Shown: positions 9,008-19,502, counted from the stretch's first letter. The stretch is DNA of 64,000 nucleotides from Campylobacter hepaticus (GCF_001687475.2 NZ_CP031611.1:1364001-1428000), one strand, 5' to 3'. Notes: generated from the letters alone by a model not told the origin. Made by a program: numbers and translations.

Positions 9008-9397
9008 ATGTCCCATATAGATGCTTTGCATCCTTATTTTAGTATTTTTTTAATGTTAGTATTAGCTAGTATTATTTTTTTTGGATTAGTATTTTTGGCT
9101 TCAAAAATTGGTAATAATTTGGCTTCTAAAAATCGCAAAAAATTAGGGCTTGGAATTTATGAATGTGGTCCTATTCCTATTAAACAAGCCAATAAAATCA
9201 ATTCTCAATTTTTTATTATTGCTCTTATTTTTATACTTTTAGATATAGAGGTTGTTTTTTTATTTCCCTGGGCTTTAATTTTTAAAGATTTAGGTTGGTT
9301 TGGATTTTTAGAAGTTTTAATTTTTATATTATTCTTAGGCGTTGGATTTTTGTATGTTTATAAAAAAGGAGCATTTATATGGCAGAGCATCAAGTAA
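9008..9397 (+). CDS. nuoA: NADH-quinone oxidoreductase (complex I) subunit A
   Basis: The 129-residue membrane subunit has three helices. The conserved segment YECGPIP follows the first helix, and [12 protein letters not shown] marks the second. It is the first gene of the nuo operon and has a strong AAAAGGAG ribosome binding site. Its 3' end overlaps nuoB by 19 bases. The product sits at the junction between the membrane arm and the peripheral arm. Confidence 0.95.
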   Translation: MSHIDALHPYFSIFLMLVLASIIFFGLVFLASKIGNNLASKNRKKLGLGIYECGPIPIKQANKINSQFFIIALIFILLDIEVVFLFPWALIFKDLGWFGFLEVLIFILFLGVGFLYVYKKGAFIWQSIK

Positions 9398-9882
9398 ATT
9401 ATGCTAGTGGCTTGCCTATAGTTTTAACAAGTGTAGATAAGCTTATTCAATGGGGTAGAAGTAATTCTTTATGGGCTTTATCTTATGGTTTAGCTTGTTG
9501 TGCCATTGAAATGATGGCAGCTGGGGGTTCAAGATACGATTTTGATCGATTTGGAACTATTTTTAGGGCTTCTCCAAGGCATAGTGAAGTAATGATTATT
9601 GCAGGGACTTTGTGTAAAAAGCATGCTGAATTTACAAGAAGACTTTATGATCAAATGCCTGATCCTAAATGGGTGATTTCTATGGGAAGTTGTGCTAATA
9701 CTGGAGGAATGTTTAATACTTATTCTACGGTTCAAGGAGTAGATAGGATTATTCCTGTAGATATTTATGTTCCAGGTTGTGCTCCTCGTCCTGAAAGTTT
9801 TCAATTTGCTCTAATGATTTTACAAAAAAAAATTCGAAAACAAAAAGCAAATTATAAAATGGCACCAAAAAGGTTAGTATAA
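9379..9882 (+). CDS. nuoB: Complex I subunit B, carrier of Fe-S cluster N2
   Basis: The 167-residue protein contains the four cysteines that bind cluster N2: the tandem pair in [10 protein letters not shown] (about 40-41), one in MGSCANTGG (about 105) and one in VPGCAPRPE (about 135). This is the last cluster before quinone. Its start lies inside nuoA and its stop overlaps the nuoC ATG. Confidence 0.96.
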   Translation: MAEHQVNYASGLPIVLTSVDKLIQWGRSNSLWALSYGLACCAIEMMAAGGSRYDFDRFGTIFRASPRHSEVMIIAGTLCKKHAEFTRRLYDQMPDPKWVISMGSCANTGGMFNTYSTVQGVDRIIPVDIYVPGCAPRPESFQFALMILQKKIRKQKANYKMAPKRLV

Positions 9883-10673
9883 TGAGAAAATATAGCCATA
9901 AAAAAAATGTTCAAGTTCAAAATTATTATAAAGATAGATTTTATCATGCGCCTAGTGTTAAAAAAGATAAGGTTTTAGAAAGTATTTTTAAGGAAGATTT
10001 TGAAATTTTAAATACTCAAGTAGAAATTTTAAATTCTTTTGTTGAACTTGATTTTTGGGTAGTAGAAATTAAAAAAGAAGATAATGTTAAAACTTTACAA
10101 ATGCTTAAAACTTTAGGATATTTAAGTTTTACAGAAGCAAGTGCTATTGATTTTATAGCTAATAAAAAAGGTTTTGAAGTTTTTTATCAGCTTTTAAATT
10201 TAGAGAAAAAATTAAGAGTAAGAATTAAAACATTTGTAGGGGTGAAAGAACGTTTACAAAGCGTTACTAAGGTTTTTAAAGGAGCAAATTGGAGCGAGAG
10301 GGAGATTTATGATATGTTTGGAATTTTTATCATTAATCATCCTAATTTAAAACGTATTTTAATGCCTGATGATTGGTTTGGACATCCACTTTTAAAAACT
10401 TACCCTTTAAAAGGTGATGAATTTGCAAGATGGTATGAAATTGATAAAATTTTTGGTAAAGAATATCGTGAAGTTGTAGGTGAAGAACAAAGAGATCCTG
10501 GTTTTGTAGATGACAAGGATACTTTAAATTTTGCAAGATTTTGTCATGAAGTGCCTAAAGGCGGTCAAAATAAAGAACTTGCTTTTAAGCAAGAATATCA
10601 AGAAGATGAAGGTGTGGCTTTTGTTAAGAAAGTAAAACGTAATAAAACAAAAATTTTAGAAAAAAGGCGTTAA
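9882..10673 (+). CDS. nuoC: Complex I subunit C (30 kDa)
   Basis: The 263-residue hydrophilic subunit has the 30-kDa signature around [13 protein letters not shown], followed by [13 protein letters not shown]. The conserved domain is residues ~60-205. The C-terminal tail is lysine- and glutamate-rich. NuoC and NuoD are separate genes here, unlike the fused NuoCD of E. coli. The ATG overlaps the last base of nuoB. Confidence 0.95.
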   Translation: MRKYSHKKNVQVQNYYKDRFYHAPSVKKDKVLESIFKEDFEILNTQVEILNSFVELDFWVVEIKKEDNVKTLQMLKTLGYLSFTEASAIDFIANKKGFEVFYQLLNLEKKLRVRIKTFVGVKERLQSVTKVFKGANWSEREIYDMFGIFIINHPNLKRILMPDDWFGHPLLKTYPLKGDEFARWYEIDKIFGKEYREVVGEEQRDPGFVDDKDTLNFARFCHEVPKGGQNKELAFKQEYQEDEGVAFVKKVKRNKTKILEKRR

Positions 10674-10674
10674 A

Positions 10675-11901
10675 ATGCAAATTCCTAGCAAATTAAAACC
10701 TTATTATGAGAATATAGTTTTTGAGCAAGAAGATTCAAAAATGATTATCAACTTAGGTCCACAGCATCCTTCAGCTCATGGAAATTTACGTTTGATTTTA
10801 GAGCTTGATGGAGAGCAGGTTGTAAAAGCACGTCCTTGTATAGGTTATATGCATCGTGGTATGGAAAAAATGGCTGAAAATATGATTTATCAAGAATTTA
10901 TTCCTACTACAGATAGAATGGATTATATTGCTGCTTCAGCAAATAATTATGCTTATTGTGCTGCTGTTGAGAAACTTTGTGGTTTGAGTATTCCGCGTCG
11001 TGCAGCAATCATACGTATGATACTTTTAGAATTAAACCGTATTGCATCACATTTGCTTTGGCTTGCTACACATGCTTTAGATATTGGTGCGATGAGCGTA
11101 TTTTTATACTGTTTTAGAGAGCGTGAGTATGTTTTAGATTTAATAGAAAAATATTGTGGTGCAAGACTTACTCATTCTTCTATGAGAATAGGAGGAGTCA
11201 TGCTTGACTTGCCAGAAAATTATTTAAAAGAAGTTTTAGCATTTTGCGATAAGTTTCCAAGCGACTTAAAAGATTATGAAGATCTTTTAGATGATAATAG
11301 AATTTGGCGTTTAAGAACTGAAAATGTAGGCGTAGTAAGTAAAGAACAAGCTTTAAATTGGGGTTGTAGCGGAGTAATGTTAAGAGCTAGTGGTGTAAGA
11401 TATGATATACGCAAGGAAGAGCCTTATTTACTTTATGATGAGATTGATTTTGGGGTGCCTTATGCTACTCAGGGAGATTCTTATGCAAGGTATAAGGTTT
11501 ATATGCAAGAATTTCGTGAAAGTTTAAAAATTCTTAAACAATGTACCATACTTTATAAAGATACTCCACCTGAAATTTTAGCTACTCACCCTGAATATGT
11601 AAGCGCTTCAAAGGAACAAATTTTAACACAAAATTATTCTTTAATGCAACATTTTGTTTTAATTACTCAGGGTTTAAAGCCTCCAAAAGGTGAAGTTTAT
11701 GTACCAACTGAAAGTCCAAAAGGTGAACTTGGATTTTTTATTCATAGTGATGGAGATTCAAGACCTTATCGTTTAAAAGCTAGAACACCTAGTTATTGGC
11801 ATTGTGCTTTTTTTGAAGAAATGCTTGTAGGATCTTATTTAGCAGATGTTGTAGCTATTATGGGTAATGTTAATATAGTTTTAGGCGAGATAGATCGATG
11901 A
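10675..11901 (+). CDS. nuoD: Complex I subunit D (49 kDa)
   Basis: The 408-residue protein is homologous to the [NiFe]-hydrogenase large subunit. It contains NLGPQHPSAHG (about 26-36) and IGYMHRGMEK (about 56-65), which help build the quinone site with NuoB, and it ends GEIDR. It starts one base after nuoC, and its stop overlaps the next gene by 4 bases. Confidence 0.96.
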   Translation: MQIPSKLKPYYENIVFEQEDSKMIINLGPQHPSAHGNLRLILELDGEQVVKARPCIGYMHRGMEKMAENMIYQEFIPTTDRMDYIAASANNYAYCAAVEKLCGLSIPRRAAIIRMILLELNRIASHLLWLATHALDIGAMSVFLYCFREREYVLDLIEKYCGARLTHSSMRIGGVMLDLPENYLKEVLAFCDKFPSDLKDYEDLLDDNRIWRLRTENVGVVSKEQALNWGCSGVMLRASGVRYDIRKEEPYLLYDEIDFGVPYATQGDSYARYKVYMQEFRESLKILKQCTILYKDTPPEILATHPEYVSASKEQILTQNYSLMQHFVLITQGLKPPKGEVYVPTESPKGELGFFIHSDGDSRPYRLKARTPSYWHCAFFEEMLVGSYLADVVAIMGNVNIVLGEIDR

Positions 11902-12125
11902 GAAGGGTGGATTTAAGAAAGAGTAAAGATCTTTTTGAAGATTTAACACAATTGATTAAAGAAGCAAAGCAGGGTGAGGTTTTGGTAATACTTTTTGAAA
12001 TTGGTGATTTTTCTTGTGTTGAAAAAAGTTTTTCTTTTGTAAAAGAAAAAGGTTGTACTCTTTTAAATTCTTTAAAATTTAATCAAGTGGATTGGACTAT
12101 TGTGATAAAAAAGGATAGGGAATGA
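11898..12125 (+). CDS. Small Campylobacter-type complex I operon protein (in place of nuoE)
   Basis: This 75-residue soluble protein lies where nuoE would be. It has none of the cysteines of a NuoE [2Fe-2S] site (only two isolated Cys) and no recognisable domain to me. It matches the position and size of C. jejuni Cj1575c. Published C. jejuni work reports that complex I there lacks the NADH module and takes electrons from flavodoxin, with Cj1574c/Cj1575c implicated. It overlaps nuoD and the next gene, so it is tightly co-translated. Confidence 0.8.
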   Translation: MRRVDLRKSKDLFEDLTQLIKEAKQGEVLVILFEIGDFSCVEKSFSFVKEKGCTLLNSLKFNQVDWTIVIKKDRE

Positions 12126-12811
12126 TTTATGATAATGCCCTTTGTTTTTTAGATATGCCAAGCTTGCAAAATCCTAATTTATGTCAAAAGATAGGATTTA
12201 ATAGCATTAATATTTCTTGCCTTGAGGATAAAGTTTTAAAGTCAAGATTTTATAAGTGTGAAATTGCAAGTTTGAGTTTTGTTTTAGCTTTATTTTGTAA
12301 ATTAAGCGATGAAAAAATTTTTAAAGATTTAGATGAAGGATATTTGAGTGCAGAGTCTTGTTTTGGGGAAGAAGAAGCCTGTGAAATACTTCAATTTTTA
12401 AAAACAGCAAAATATTTAATTATAGATGAAAATATTAAGTTTTATAAAGATAATGAAAATATTAAATATTTTTTAAATTTTTTAAGTCAAAAATATCAAG
12501 TTAAAATTTTAGATAGTAAGGAAAAAGAATGTGATTTTCAAAAAGCAAAGTTACATCCTTTAAAAGAACTTGATAATTATGATGGGTTAATTCTTTTTAA
12601 GGTTAATATGGAAGATAGTAATTTGCATTGTTCTAAACAGTTTTTGCAAATTGCAAAATGTCAAAATGGAAGCAAAGTTGAAGTTTTAGCTAAGAATTTT
12701 AGTTTTAAAACTACGTTATGTTTAGATGAAAATTTACAAGGTACTATAGGATTTTTTAATTGTGATAATGACTTTGCATTTACTCCAATTCGCATAAAGG
12801 AAGTAAAATGA
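12122..12811 (+). CDS. Campylobacter-type complex I operon protein (in place of nuoF)
   Basis: The 229-residue protein occupies the nuoF slot but shows no NADH- or FMN-binding glycine-rich motif and no C-terminal four-cysteine cluster. Its Cys are scattered. It corresponds to C. jejuni Cj1574c, proposed to help complex I accept electrons from reduced flavodoxin. The 4-base overlaps with both neighbours indicate a fixed role in the complex. No domain can be assigned from sequence alone. Confidence 0.8.
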   Translation: MIYDNALCFLDMPSLQNPNLCQKIGFNSINISCLEDKVLKSRFYKCEIASLSFVLALFCKLSDEKIFKDLDEGYLSAESCFGEEEACEILQFLKTAKYLIIDENIKFYKDNENIKYFLNFLSQKYQVKILDSKEKECDFQKAKLHPLKELDNYDGLILFKVNMEDSNLHCSKQFLQIAKCQNGSKVEVLAKNFSFKTTLCLDENLQGTIGFFNCDNDFAFTPIRIKEVK

Positions 12812-15258
12812 CTATTAAAATAAATGGCATAGATTGTACCTTTGAAGAAGGCGAATATATTTTAAATATAGCAAGAAGGAATGATATTTTTATACCTGCA
12901 ATTTGTTATCTTTCAGGTTGTAGCCCTACTTTAGCATGTCGTATGTGTATGGTAGAAGTTGATGGTAAAAAAGTATATTCTTGTAATACTAAAGCAAAAG
13001 AAGGTATGGTTGTAGAAAGTGATTTACAAAGTCTTTGGGATGAAAGAAATGAAATCATGCAAGCTTATTGTATTAACCATCCTTTAGAATGTGGAGTTTG
13101 TGATAAATCGGGTGAGTGTGAATTGCAAAATTTTACTCATAAAAGCCGTGTAAATATACAAAAATATTGGATTAAAGATACGCATAAGCCTCACAAACAT
13201 TGGGGAGCGATAAATTATGATCCTGCTCTTTGTATAGTGTGTGAACGCTGTATTACTGTTTGTAAGGATAAAATAGGTGAGAGTGCTTTAAAGACAGTAC
13301 CACGTAATAGTGATAGTGTAGATAATAGTTTTAAAGATCTTATGAGTAAAGACGCTTATGCTATTTGGACTAAATTTCAAAAAAGTTTAATTGGTCCTGT
13401 TAATGGTGATACATTAGATTGTTCTTTTTGTGGAGAATGCACAAGTGTGTGTCCTACAGGCGCTTTAATTAGTTCGAAATTCCAATATACTTCTAATATA
13501 TGGGAGCTTAAAAGAATTCCTGCTTCAAATCCGCATTCTAGTGATTGTGAATTGATGTATTATGATATTAAACAAAGTAGTATTAATAATCAAAAAGAAA
13601 AAATTTATCGCGTAAGTAATGATTTTGCTTTTGCAACTTTAAATAAAGCAGCAAGATTTGCTTTTGATACTGAAAATGAAGCACAAAAAGATGAAAATGC
13701 TTTTAAAAAACTTATAGAACTTTTTGAAAAAAATGAAATTAAAAATATTAAATTTAATAGTTTTATTACAAATGAAGAAGCTTTGATTTTGCAAAATTTA
13801 AAACATAAATTTAATCTTAATTTGATTAATGAAGAAGCTTTAAAATTTAAAGAATTTTTAGATGAATTTATAGCTAATGCTGGAGTATTTTATAATGCAA
13901 GTACTCAAGATATAGTAAAAAGCGATTTTTTAGTCGTTGCAGGAATGCTTTTAAGATATGATGCACCAACTCTAAGTTATAAAATCAATAATGCTTTGGT
14001 AATGAATAAAGGATCAGGGCTTTATTTTCATCCTATAGAAGATTTAGGAATTATAAAATATTCTAAAAATTTTATTTCACATAAACATCAATATGGAGAT
14101 GAAGAACAAATTTTATATTTTTTACTTCAAAAATTTAGTACAGATGAAAATATTAAAAATAATTTAGCACAATTTTTTGTTGATGGGTTTAAAGATATAG
14201 AAGAAAATATAAATGAAGAAATTGTAGAGCAAGTTATACAAAAAGATGAAGTAGGTAATGAAATTCAAAAAGAAGTAAAGAAAATCGTTACTAAAAAAAT
14301 AAAAAAAACCATTGCAATTAAACATTCTATTTTTGCTAAAAATTTAGGTTTAGATGAAGATAAATTAGAGAATTTATTATTAAAAAAAGAAAATTTTATT
14401 CTTATTATAGGGAGTGATTTTTATTTTCATAAACATGCTAAAAAATTAGCCAAATTGCTTGCTTTAATCCAAATTACAACACCTTTTAAAGTTTTTTTAA
14501 ATCCTACTTATACTAATACTTTAGGCGTTTCTATGATTTGTGATTTAGATAAAAATATAAAAGAAGGTAAAATTTTAGGTTATAATGAAAAGGGAGATTT
14601 TACTTTTTCTTATGAAGAGCATGCCCATTTAGCTAGCGCTAGTTTAAATCAACAAGAAGGAACCTTTTTAAATTATGATAAAAGAGTGGTTCCAACTAAT
14701 GCAGCTTTAGAATTTAAAGGGTATTTTTTAAATGATTTAGCTAATGCTTTAGGTTTTGATGAAGAATATACTATTAATTATACTAAAAGACTTCCTATAA
14801 ATAAAGGTTTTGCTCCTTTAGAATTTGATGATTTGGATAATTTTTATACTAATGGTGGCGAGTGTAAAAGAGGTTATGAGTTAAATTTAAAATGTTTTAA
14901 ACAAGAAGCTAAAAAAGAATTTATAGCTTTTAATGTAGAAAATTTTGTTTTAAAAGATGATGAAATTTTACTTTATAGCGCAAATCCTAGCTACCAATTT
15001 GGTAGATTTTCAAATCGTGCTAGTGCGATTAATGAGACAGTTTTTTTAGGGGTAAGTGAGGAACTTGCTAGGAAAAATGATTTGTATGATAAAGATTTAG
15101 TTAAAATTTATATTAAAGATAAAGAATTTGTTTTAAGTGTGCGTGTAGATAAAGATATAAAAAATGGAGCTTATTTGCCGTATTTTGATGAAAAGATTGA
15201 TACTTTAAGTATCTTTGATGAAAGATTTATTGTAGCAAGATTAGAAAAAATAGGATGA
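12808..15258 (+). CDS. nuoG: Complex I subunit G (Fe-S subunit)
   Basis: The 816-residue protein has an N-terminal [2Fe-2S] ferredoxin domain (CYLSGCSPTLACRMC, about 33-47), a His/Cys cluster site (CGVCDKSGEC, about 94-103) and ferredoxin-like 4Fe motifs (CIVCERCITVC, about 142-152; CSFCGECTSVC, about 206-216). A molybdopterin-oxidoreductase-like body follows. A charged Lys/Glu insert lies at about 463-505. Without NuoEF, this subunit is the likely electron entry point. It follows the Cj1574c-like gene with a 4-base overlap. Confidence 0.95.
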   Translation: MTIKINGIDCTFEEGEYILNIARRNDIFIPAICYLSGCSPTLACRMCMVEVDGKKVYSCNTKAKEGMVVESDLQSLWDERNEIMQAYCINHPLECGVCDKSGECELQNFTHKSRVNIQKYWIKDTHKPHKHWGAINYDPALCIVCERCITVCKDKIGESALKTVPRNSDSVDNSFKDLMSKDAYAIWTKFQKSLIGPVNGDTLDCSFCGECTSVCPTGALISSKFQYTSNIWELKRIPASNPHSSDCELMYYDIKQSSINNQKEKIYRVSNDFAFATLNKAARFAFDTENEAQKDENAFKKLIELFEKNEIKNIKFNSFITNEEALILQNLKHKFNLNLINEEALKFKEFLDEFIANAGVFYNASTQDIVKSDFLVVAGMLLRYDAPTLSYKINNALVMNKGSGLYFHPIEDLGIIKYSKNFISHKHQYGDEEQILYFLLQKFSTDENIKNNLAQFFVDGFKDIEENINEEIVEQVIQKDEVGNEIQKEVKKIVTKKIKKTIAIKHSIFAKNLGLDEDKLENLLLKKENFILIIGSDFYFHKHAKKLAKLLALIQITTPFKVFLNPTYTNTLGVSMICDLDKNIKEGKILGYNEKGDFTFSYEEHAHLASASLNQQEGTFLNYDKRVVPTNAALEFKGYFLNDLANALGFDEEYTINYTKRLPINKGFAPLEFDDLDNFYTNGGECKRGYELNLKCFKQEAKKEFIAFNVENFVLKDDEILLYSANPSYQFGRFSNRASAINETVFLGVSEELARKNDLYDKDLVKIYIKDKEFVLSVRVDKDIKNGAYLPYFDEKIDTLSIFDERFIVARLEKIG

Positions 15259-15262
15259 AATA

Positions 15263-16261
15263 ATGAGTGATTTTGCTTTTTTTATTTTAGAGGCTTTGAT
15301 TAAATGTATTATTATTATTGCTATATTTGCTAGTTTAGCTGGGCTTGCAACCTATGCCGAAAGAAAAGTTTTAGCTTATTTTCAAAGACGTATAGGTCCT
15401 GATATGGTGGGTCCTTTTGGACTTATTCAACTTGTAGCTGATATGATAAAACTTTTTACTAAAGAGGATATTATTCCTTCTAATTCACAAAAATTCATTT
15501 TTGCTATTGCTCCTTTGATTTCTGTAGTATGTGCTTTTATTTCTTTAGCAGTTATTCCAATGTTACCTGAGTTTGTTTTATTTGGTAGAGTAATTAAACC
15601 TATATTAGCAGATATTAATGTAGCTTTACTTTTTGTCATAGGAACTTCTGGGCTTTGTTTTTATGCCATTTTTTTAGGTGGGTTAGCAAGTAATAATAAA
15701 TGGTCTATTTTAGGTGCTGCAAGAGGACTTGTAGCAGTTATTTCTTATGAGAGTGTAGGTGCTTTGGCTTTGATTGCTATTGTGATGCTTGTTAGTTCTT
15801 TTTCTCTTATAGATATTAATAATTACCAAAGTGATGGTTTTTTTTCCTGGTTGATTTTTAAGCAACCTTTAGCTTTTGTACTTTTTGTAATAGCTTTATT
15901 TATAGAAACTAATAGAACCCCACTTTGTTTAACTGAAAATGATGCTGAAATTGTAGCTGGTTATGGAACAGAATATTCGGGTTTAAGATGGGGAATGTTT
16001 TTTATAGGTGAATATACTTCTATGATAGCAGGGTCTATTTTGATTACTTTATTATTTTTAGGAGGATTTAATAGCTTTTGGTTTGTTCCTGGATGGATTA
16101 TGATGATAATAAAATCAAGTTTTATTTTTTTTTGGTATTTTTGGGCAAGAGCAACTTTTGCACAATTGCGTCCTGATCAAGTTATGAAAATGTGTTATTT
16201 GATTTTAATCCCTTTAGCAGTTTTAAATCTTTTAATTACTGCTTTAGTTGTGCTTTTATAG
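15263..16261 (+). CDS. nuoH: Complex I subunit H (quinone-channel membrane subunit)
   Basis: The 332-residue membrane protein has about eight helices. It contains the conserved AERKVLAYFQRRIGPD (about 32-47) and the acidic loop around ETNRTPLCLTENDAEIVAG (about 214-232) that line the quinone tunnel. It starts 4 bases after nuoG. Confidence 0.96.
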   Translation: MSDFAFFILEALIKCIIIIAIFASLAGLATYAERKVLAYFQRRIGPDMVGPFGLIQLVADMIKLFTKEDIIPSNSQKFIFAIAPLISVVCAFISLAVIPMLPEFVLFGRVIKPILADINVALLFVIGTSGLCFYAIFLGGLASNNKWSILGAARGLVAVISYESVGALALIAIVMLVSSFSLIDINNYQSDGFFSWLIFKQPLAFVLFVIALFIETNRTPLCLTENDAEIVAGYGTEYSGLRWGMFFIGEYTSMIAGSILITLLFLGGFNSFWFVPGWIMMIIKSSFIFFWYFWARATFAQLRPDQVMKMCYLILIPLAVLNLLITALVVLL

Positions 16262-16270
16262 GAGCTTATG

Positions 16271-16900
16271 ATGAAGAATTATTTTTTAATTGATGGAAAA
16301 AGAAAAAATCCTTGTAATACTTGGCAAAAAATTGCACAAACTTTGCATAGAAGTATTAAATTAGAGCTTTTTATAGGACTTTTTGTTATGATGAGAGAAT
16401 TGCTTAAAAAAAACAATAGTGCAACGATTAAATATCCTTTTGAAAAAGTTAAGCTTGATAGTCGATACCGAGCTGTTCATAGGCTTATGCGCTTTATAGA
16501 AAGTGAAAATGAAAGATGTATAGGTTGTGGACTTTGTGAAAAAATTTGTATTAGCAATTGCATTAGAATGGAAACTTCTTTAGATGAAAATGGACGTAAA
16601 AAAGTAGCTAATTATAGTATTAATTTAGGACGTTGTATTTATTGTGGTTTTTGTGCTGAAGTTTGTCCTGAACTTGCAATAGTACATGGAATAGAGTATG
16701 AAAATGCGGCTGAACAAAGATCTTATTTTGGATATAAGCAAGATTTTTTAACTCCTATTGATAAACTTAAAGAACAAGTTGAATTTGAAGGTGCAGGAAG
16801 TCTTAGTAAGGATGCAGATTTGTGGGTTAAAAAAACACCAAATTATTATGATGCTATGCAAGAAAGAGTTTTTGAAAATGATCAAGGAGAGGCTAAATGA
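16271..16900 (+). CDS. nuoI: Complex I subunit I (two [4Fe-4S] clusters)
   Basis: This ferredoxin-like subunit of about 209 residues carries [15 protein letters not shown] and [13 protein letters not shown], the two cluster motifs that pass electrons to NuoB. Tandem ATGs occur at 16268 and 16271. AGGAG at 16260-16264 is 6 bases before the second, which I prefer. The protein has an extended C-terminal tail beyond the second cluster. Confidence 0.95.
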   Translation: MKNYFLIDGKRKNPCNTWQKIAQTLHRSIKLELFIGLFVMMRELLKKNNSATIKYPFEKVKLDSRYRAVHRLMRFIESENERCIGCGLCEKICISNCIRMETSLDENGRKKVANYSINLGRCIYCGFCAEVCPELAIVHGIEYENAAEQRSYFGYKQDFLTPIDKLKEQVEFEGAGSLSKDADLWVKKTPNYYDAMQERVFENDQGEAK

Positions 16901-17412
16901 TAGAAAATTTAGCTTTTATATTTTTTAGTGTAGTAGTTTTAGGTTTTTTTAGCATAGCAGTTTTAAGTAAAAATATGCTTTATTCTCTTTCTGCTTTAGC
17001 TGGAGGTATGGTATTTTTATCAGGATTTTACTTTTTACTTAATGCGGAATTTTTAGGAGTGATACAAATTATTGTTTATAGTGGTGCTGTTTTAGGACTT
17101 TATAGTTTTGCTATGATGTTTTTTGATCTTTCTAAAGATTTAAAAGAAAAACTTAAAGCAAAAAAAAGTTTTTTTGTTTTACTTATTTTAAGCGCTATTT
17201 TACTTTTAATGATATTAATAGGTTTTAAATATCAAAATATAAGTACAGATTTGGCTTTAAATAATCCTCTTTTATTTGATTTTAATAAGCAATTGGCTTT
17301 AGCAATTTTTTCAAAATATCTTCTAGCTTTTGAATTTATGGCTATTTTGCTTTTAATTGCTTTAGTTTGCGCTATTGTGCTTACACATAAAGATCTTATA
17401 AAGGAAAAATAA
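16897..17412 (+). CDS. nuoJ: Complex I subunit J
   Basis: The 171-residue membrane subunit has five predicted helices. The conserved helix-3 region reads [18 protein letters not shown] (about 57-74). The gene overlaps both nuoI and nuoK by a few bases. Confidence 0.94.
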   Translation: MIENLAFIFFSVVVLGFFSIAVLSKNMLYSLSALAGGMVFLSGFYFLLNAEFLGVIQIIVYSGAVLGLYSFAMMFFDLSKDLKEKLKAKKSFFVLLILSAILLLMILIGFKYQNISTDLALNNPLLFDFNKQLALAIFSKYLLAFEFMAILLLIALVCAIVLTHKDLIKEK

Positions 17413-17708
17413 TGGTCGAAAAGTATTTTTTTATAGCCATTTTAATGTTTATCATAGGATTAACAGGAATTTTAAAAAGACAAAATCTTATTATGCTTTT
17501 TATTTCAAGTGAAATTTTGTTAAACAGCGCTAATTTAGCTTTAATAGCAGCATCTAAAATACATAATGACTTAAATGGTCAAGTTTTTGCTCTTTTTATT
17601 ATGGGTGTGGCAGCTTGTGAAGTGGCTGTTGGTGTAGCCTTGTGTGTGCTTTGGTATAGAAAAAAAGGTACTTTGGACTTAAAAAGTTTAAAAGAAGCGG
17701 AGGTTTAA
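17412..17708 (+). CDS. nuoK: Complex I subunit K
   Basis: The 98-residue protein has three helices. The key membrane glutamates appear in SSEILLNSANLA (helix 2, about 32-43) and ACEVAVGVAL (helix 3, about 68-77). It is homologous to MrpC and links NuoJ to the antiporter-like subunits. Confidence 0.95.
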   Translation: MVEKYFFIAILMFIIGLTGILKRQNLIMLFISSEILLNSANLALIAASKIHNDLNGQVFALFIMGVAACEVAVGVALCVLWYRKKGTLDLKSLKEAEV

Positions 17709-17710
17709 TC

Positions 17711-19501
17711 ATGCAAAGTCTAGCTTTGATTTCACTTTTTAGTCCTTTAATAGCTTTTGTATTTGCAAGTTGTTTTGCTTTAAGCAATAAAAAACTATTT
17801 GTAGGAATTATTTGTTCTTTTTTAATAGTTTTAAGTACTTTTTGCTCTTTATATTTACTATTTTGCAATGAAGCTTTAAATATTAGCTTATTTGAATGGT
17901 TTATCGGAGTCAATTTTGGTTTTGTTGTAGATGCTATTTCACTTACTATGATGAGTGTTGTAGGTATTGTAGCAAGTTGTGTACATTTTTATAGTATTTT
18001 TTACATGGCTCATGATGAAGGTTTTAATAAATTTTTTGCTTATTTGGGACTTTTTGTCTTTTCCATGCTTTTTTTAGTTATGAGTGATAATTTTTTAGGA
18101 CTTTTTGTGGGTTGGGAAGGTGTTGGACTTTGTTCTTGGCTTTTAATAGGATTTTGGTATAAAAATCCTACTTATTCTTTTGCGGCTAATGAAGCCTTTA
18201 TTATGAACCGTATAGCTGATTTGGGTATGCTTTTGGGTATTTTTTGGTTATATTTGCAAACTCAGACCTTAAAATATGATGAAGTCTTTGCTATGGTTCA
18301 AAGTTTAGATCATAATGCCTTGATTTTAATTGGAACTTGTTTATTTATTGGAGCTATGGGAAAATCAGCACAATTTCCTTTTCATACTTGGTTAGCTGAT
18401 GCTATGGCAGGACCAACTCCTGTTTCAGCTTTAATACATGCTGCAACTATGGTTACTGCAGGGGTTTATTTGCTTATTCGTGCAAGTACGATTTATGATT
18501 TAATTCCTGAAGTTTCCTATGGTATTGCTTTACTTGGATCTTTTGTGGCTATTTTTGCTGCTTCTATGGCTTTAGTGGCTAGAGATTTAAAGCGTATTAT
18601 TGCTTATTCTACTTTATCACAACTTGGTTATATGTTCGTAGCTGCAGGGCTTGGAGCTTACAGCATAGCTTTATTTCACCTGCTTACACATGCTTTTTTT
18701 AAATCTTTACTTTTTTTAGGTGCTGGAAATGTAATGCATGCAATGAATAATGAACTTGATATTAAAAAAATGGGTGGACTTTTTCAACCTTTAAAATTAA
18801 GTGCTATTTTAATGTGTATAGGATCTTTAGCATTGTCTGGAATTTATCCTTTTGCGGGATTTTTTTCTAAAGATTTGATTTTGGGATATTCTTTTATATC
18901 TTTTCATCATGGTATTTTTTTAACACTTTTAATTGCAGCTTTTTTAACAGCATTTTATAGTTTTAGATTGTTAATGTTAGTATTTTTTGTTCCTATAAAG
19001 CATGAGAAACATCCTCATGAGGCTAGTAAAATAGCACTTTTAGCTATGAGTCCTTTAGTGGTTTTATCTTGTATTACAGGATTTTTTGAGCATAAATTTT
19101 TTGAATATCTTGGTACTAAATTAGTTTTTATTGATGCGCAAAATCATATAGTTATGATTTGTGCAAGTATAGCAGCTATTTTGGGTATTGTTTTAGCTAT
19201 TATTGCTTATAAAAAGGCTTGGTTTAAAGAAAATATCAAAGAAAATAAAATTTATAAGCTTTTAAGCAATGATTATTTTATTCCTCAGTTTTATCATCAA
19301 TTTCTTGTAAGAAAATATGAAAGTTTATGTAGTATTTTGAGATATTTTGATATTTTTATTTTTGATAAAATACTTCAAAAAATGGCTTTTTATTCTCAAA
19401 ATATGTCTAAAAAAATGATTATGCCAAATAGTCTTAATTTAATGCTTAGATTTTTAATTGCTGCTTTTGTGGTTTTAATGATTTTAGTGTGGGTGGTGTA
19501 A
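17711..19501 (+). CDS. nuoL: Complex I subunit L (antiporter-like)
   Basis: The 596-residue proton-pumping subunit contains FLGLFVGWEGVGLCSWLLIGFW (in part, about 128-149), the conserved FPFHTWLADAMAGPTPVSAL (about 222-241) and the lysine-bearing HAFFKSLLFLGAG. A C-terminal amphipathic lateral helix and last membrane helix are present, so the subunit is full length. Confidence 0.96.
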   Translation: MQSLALISLFSPLIAFVFASCFALSNKKLFVGIICSFLIVLSTFCSLYLLFCNEALNISLFEWFIGVNFGFVVDAISLTMMSVVGIVASCVHFYSIFYMAHDEGFNKFFAYLGLFVFSMLFLVMSDNFLGLFVGWEGVGLCSWLLIGFWYKNPTYSFAANEAFIMNRIADLGMLLGIFWLYLQTQTLKYDEVFAMVQSLDHNALILIGTCLFIGAMGKSAQFPFHTWLADAMAGPTPVSALIHAATMVTAGVYLLIRASTIYDLIPEVSYGIALLGSFVAIFAASMALVARDLKRIIAYSTLSQLGYMFVAAGLGAYSIALFHLLTHAFFKSLLFLGAGNVMHAMNNELDIKKMGGLFQPLKLSAILMCIGSLALSGIYPFAGFFSKDLILGYSFISFHHGIFLTLLIAAFLTAFYSFRLLMLVFFVPIKHEKHPHEASKIALLAMSPLVVLSCITGFFEHKFFEYLGTKLVFIDAQNHIVMICASIAAILGIVLAIIAYKKAWFKENIKENKIYKLLSNDYFIPQFYHQFLVRKYESLCSILRYFDIFIFDKILQKMAFYSQNMSKKMIMPNSLNLMLRFLIAAFVVLMILVWVV

Positions 19502-19502
19502 G

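Noticed and set aside
9529-9804. Minus-strand ORF of 91 codons inside nuoB
   Set aside because: It is antisense to a highly conserved Fe-S protein and has basic, repetitive composition with no family match or ribosome binding site.
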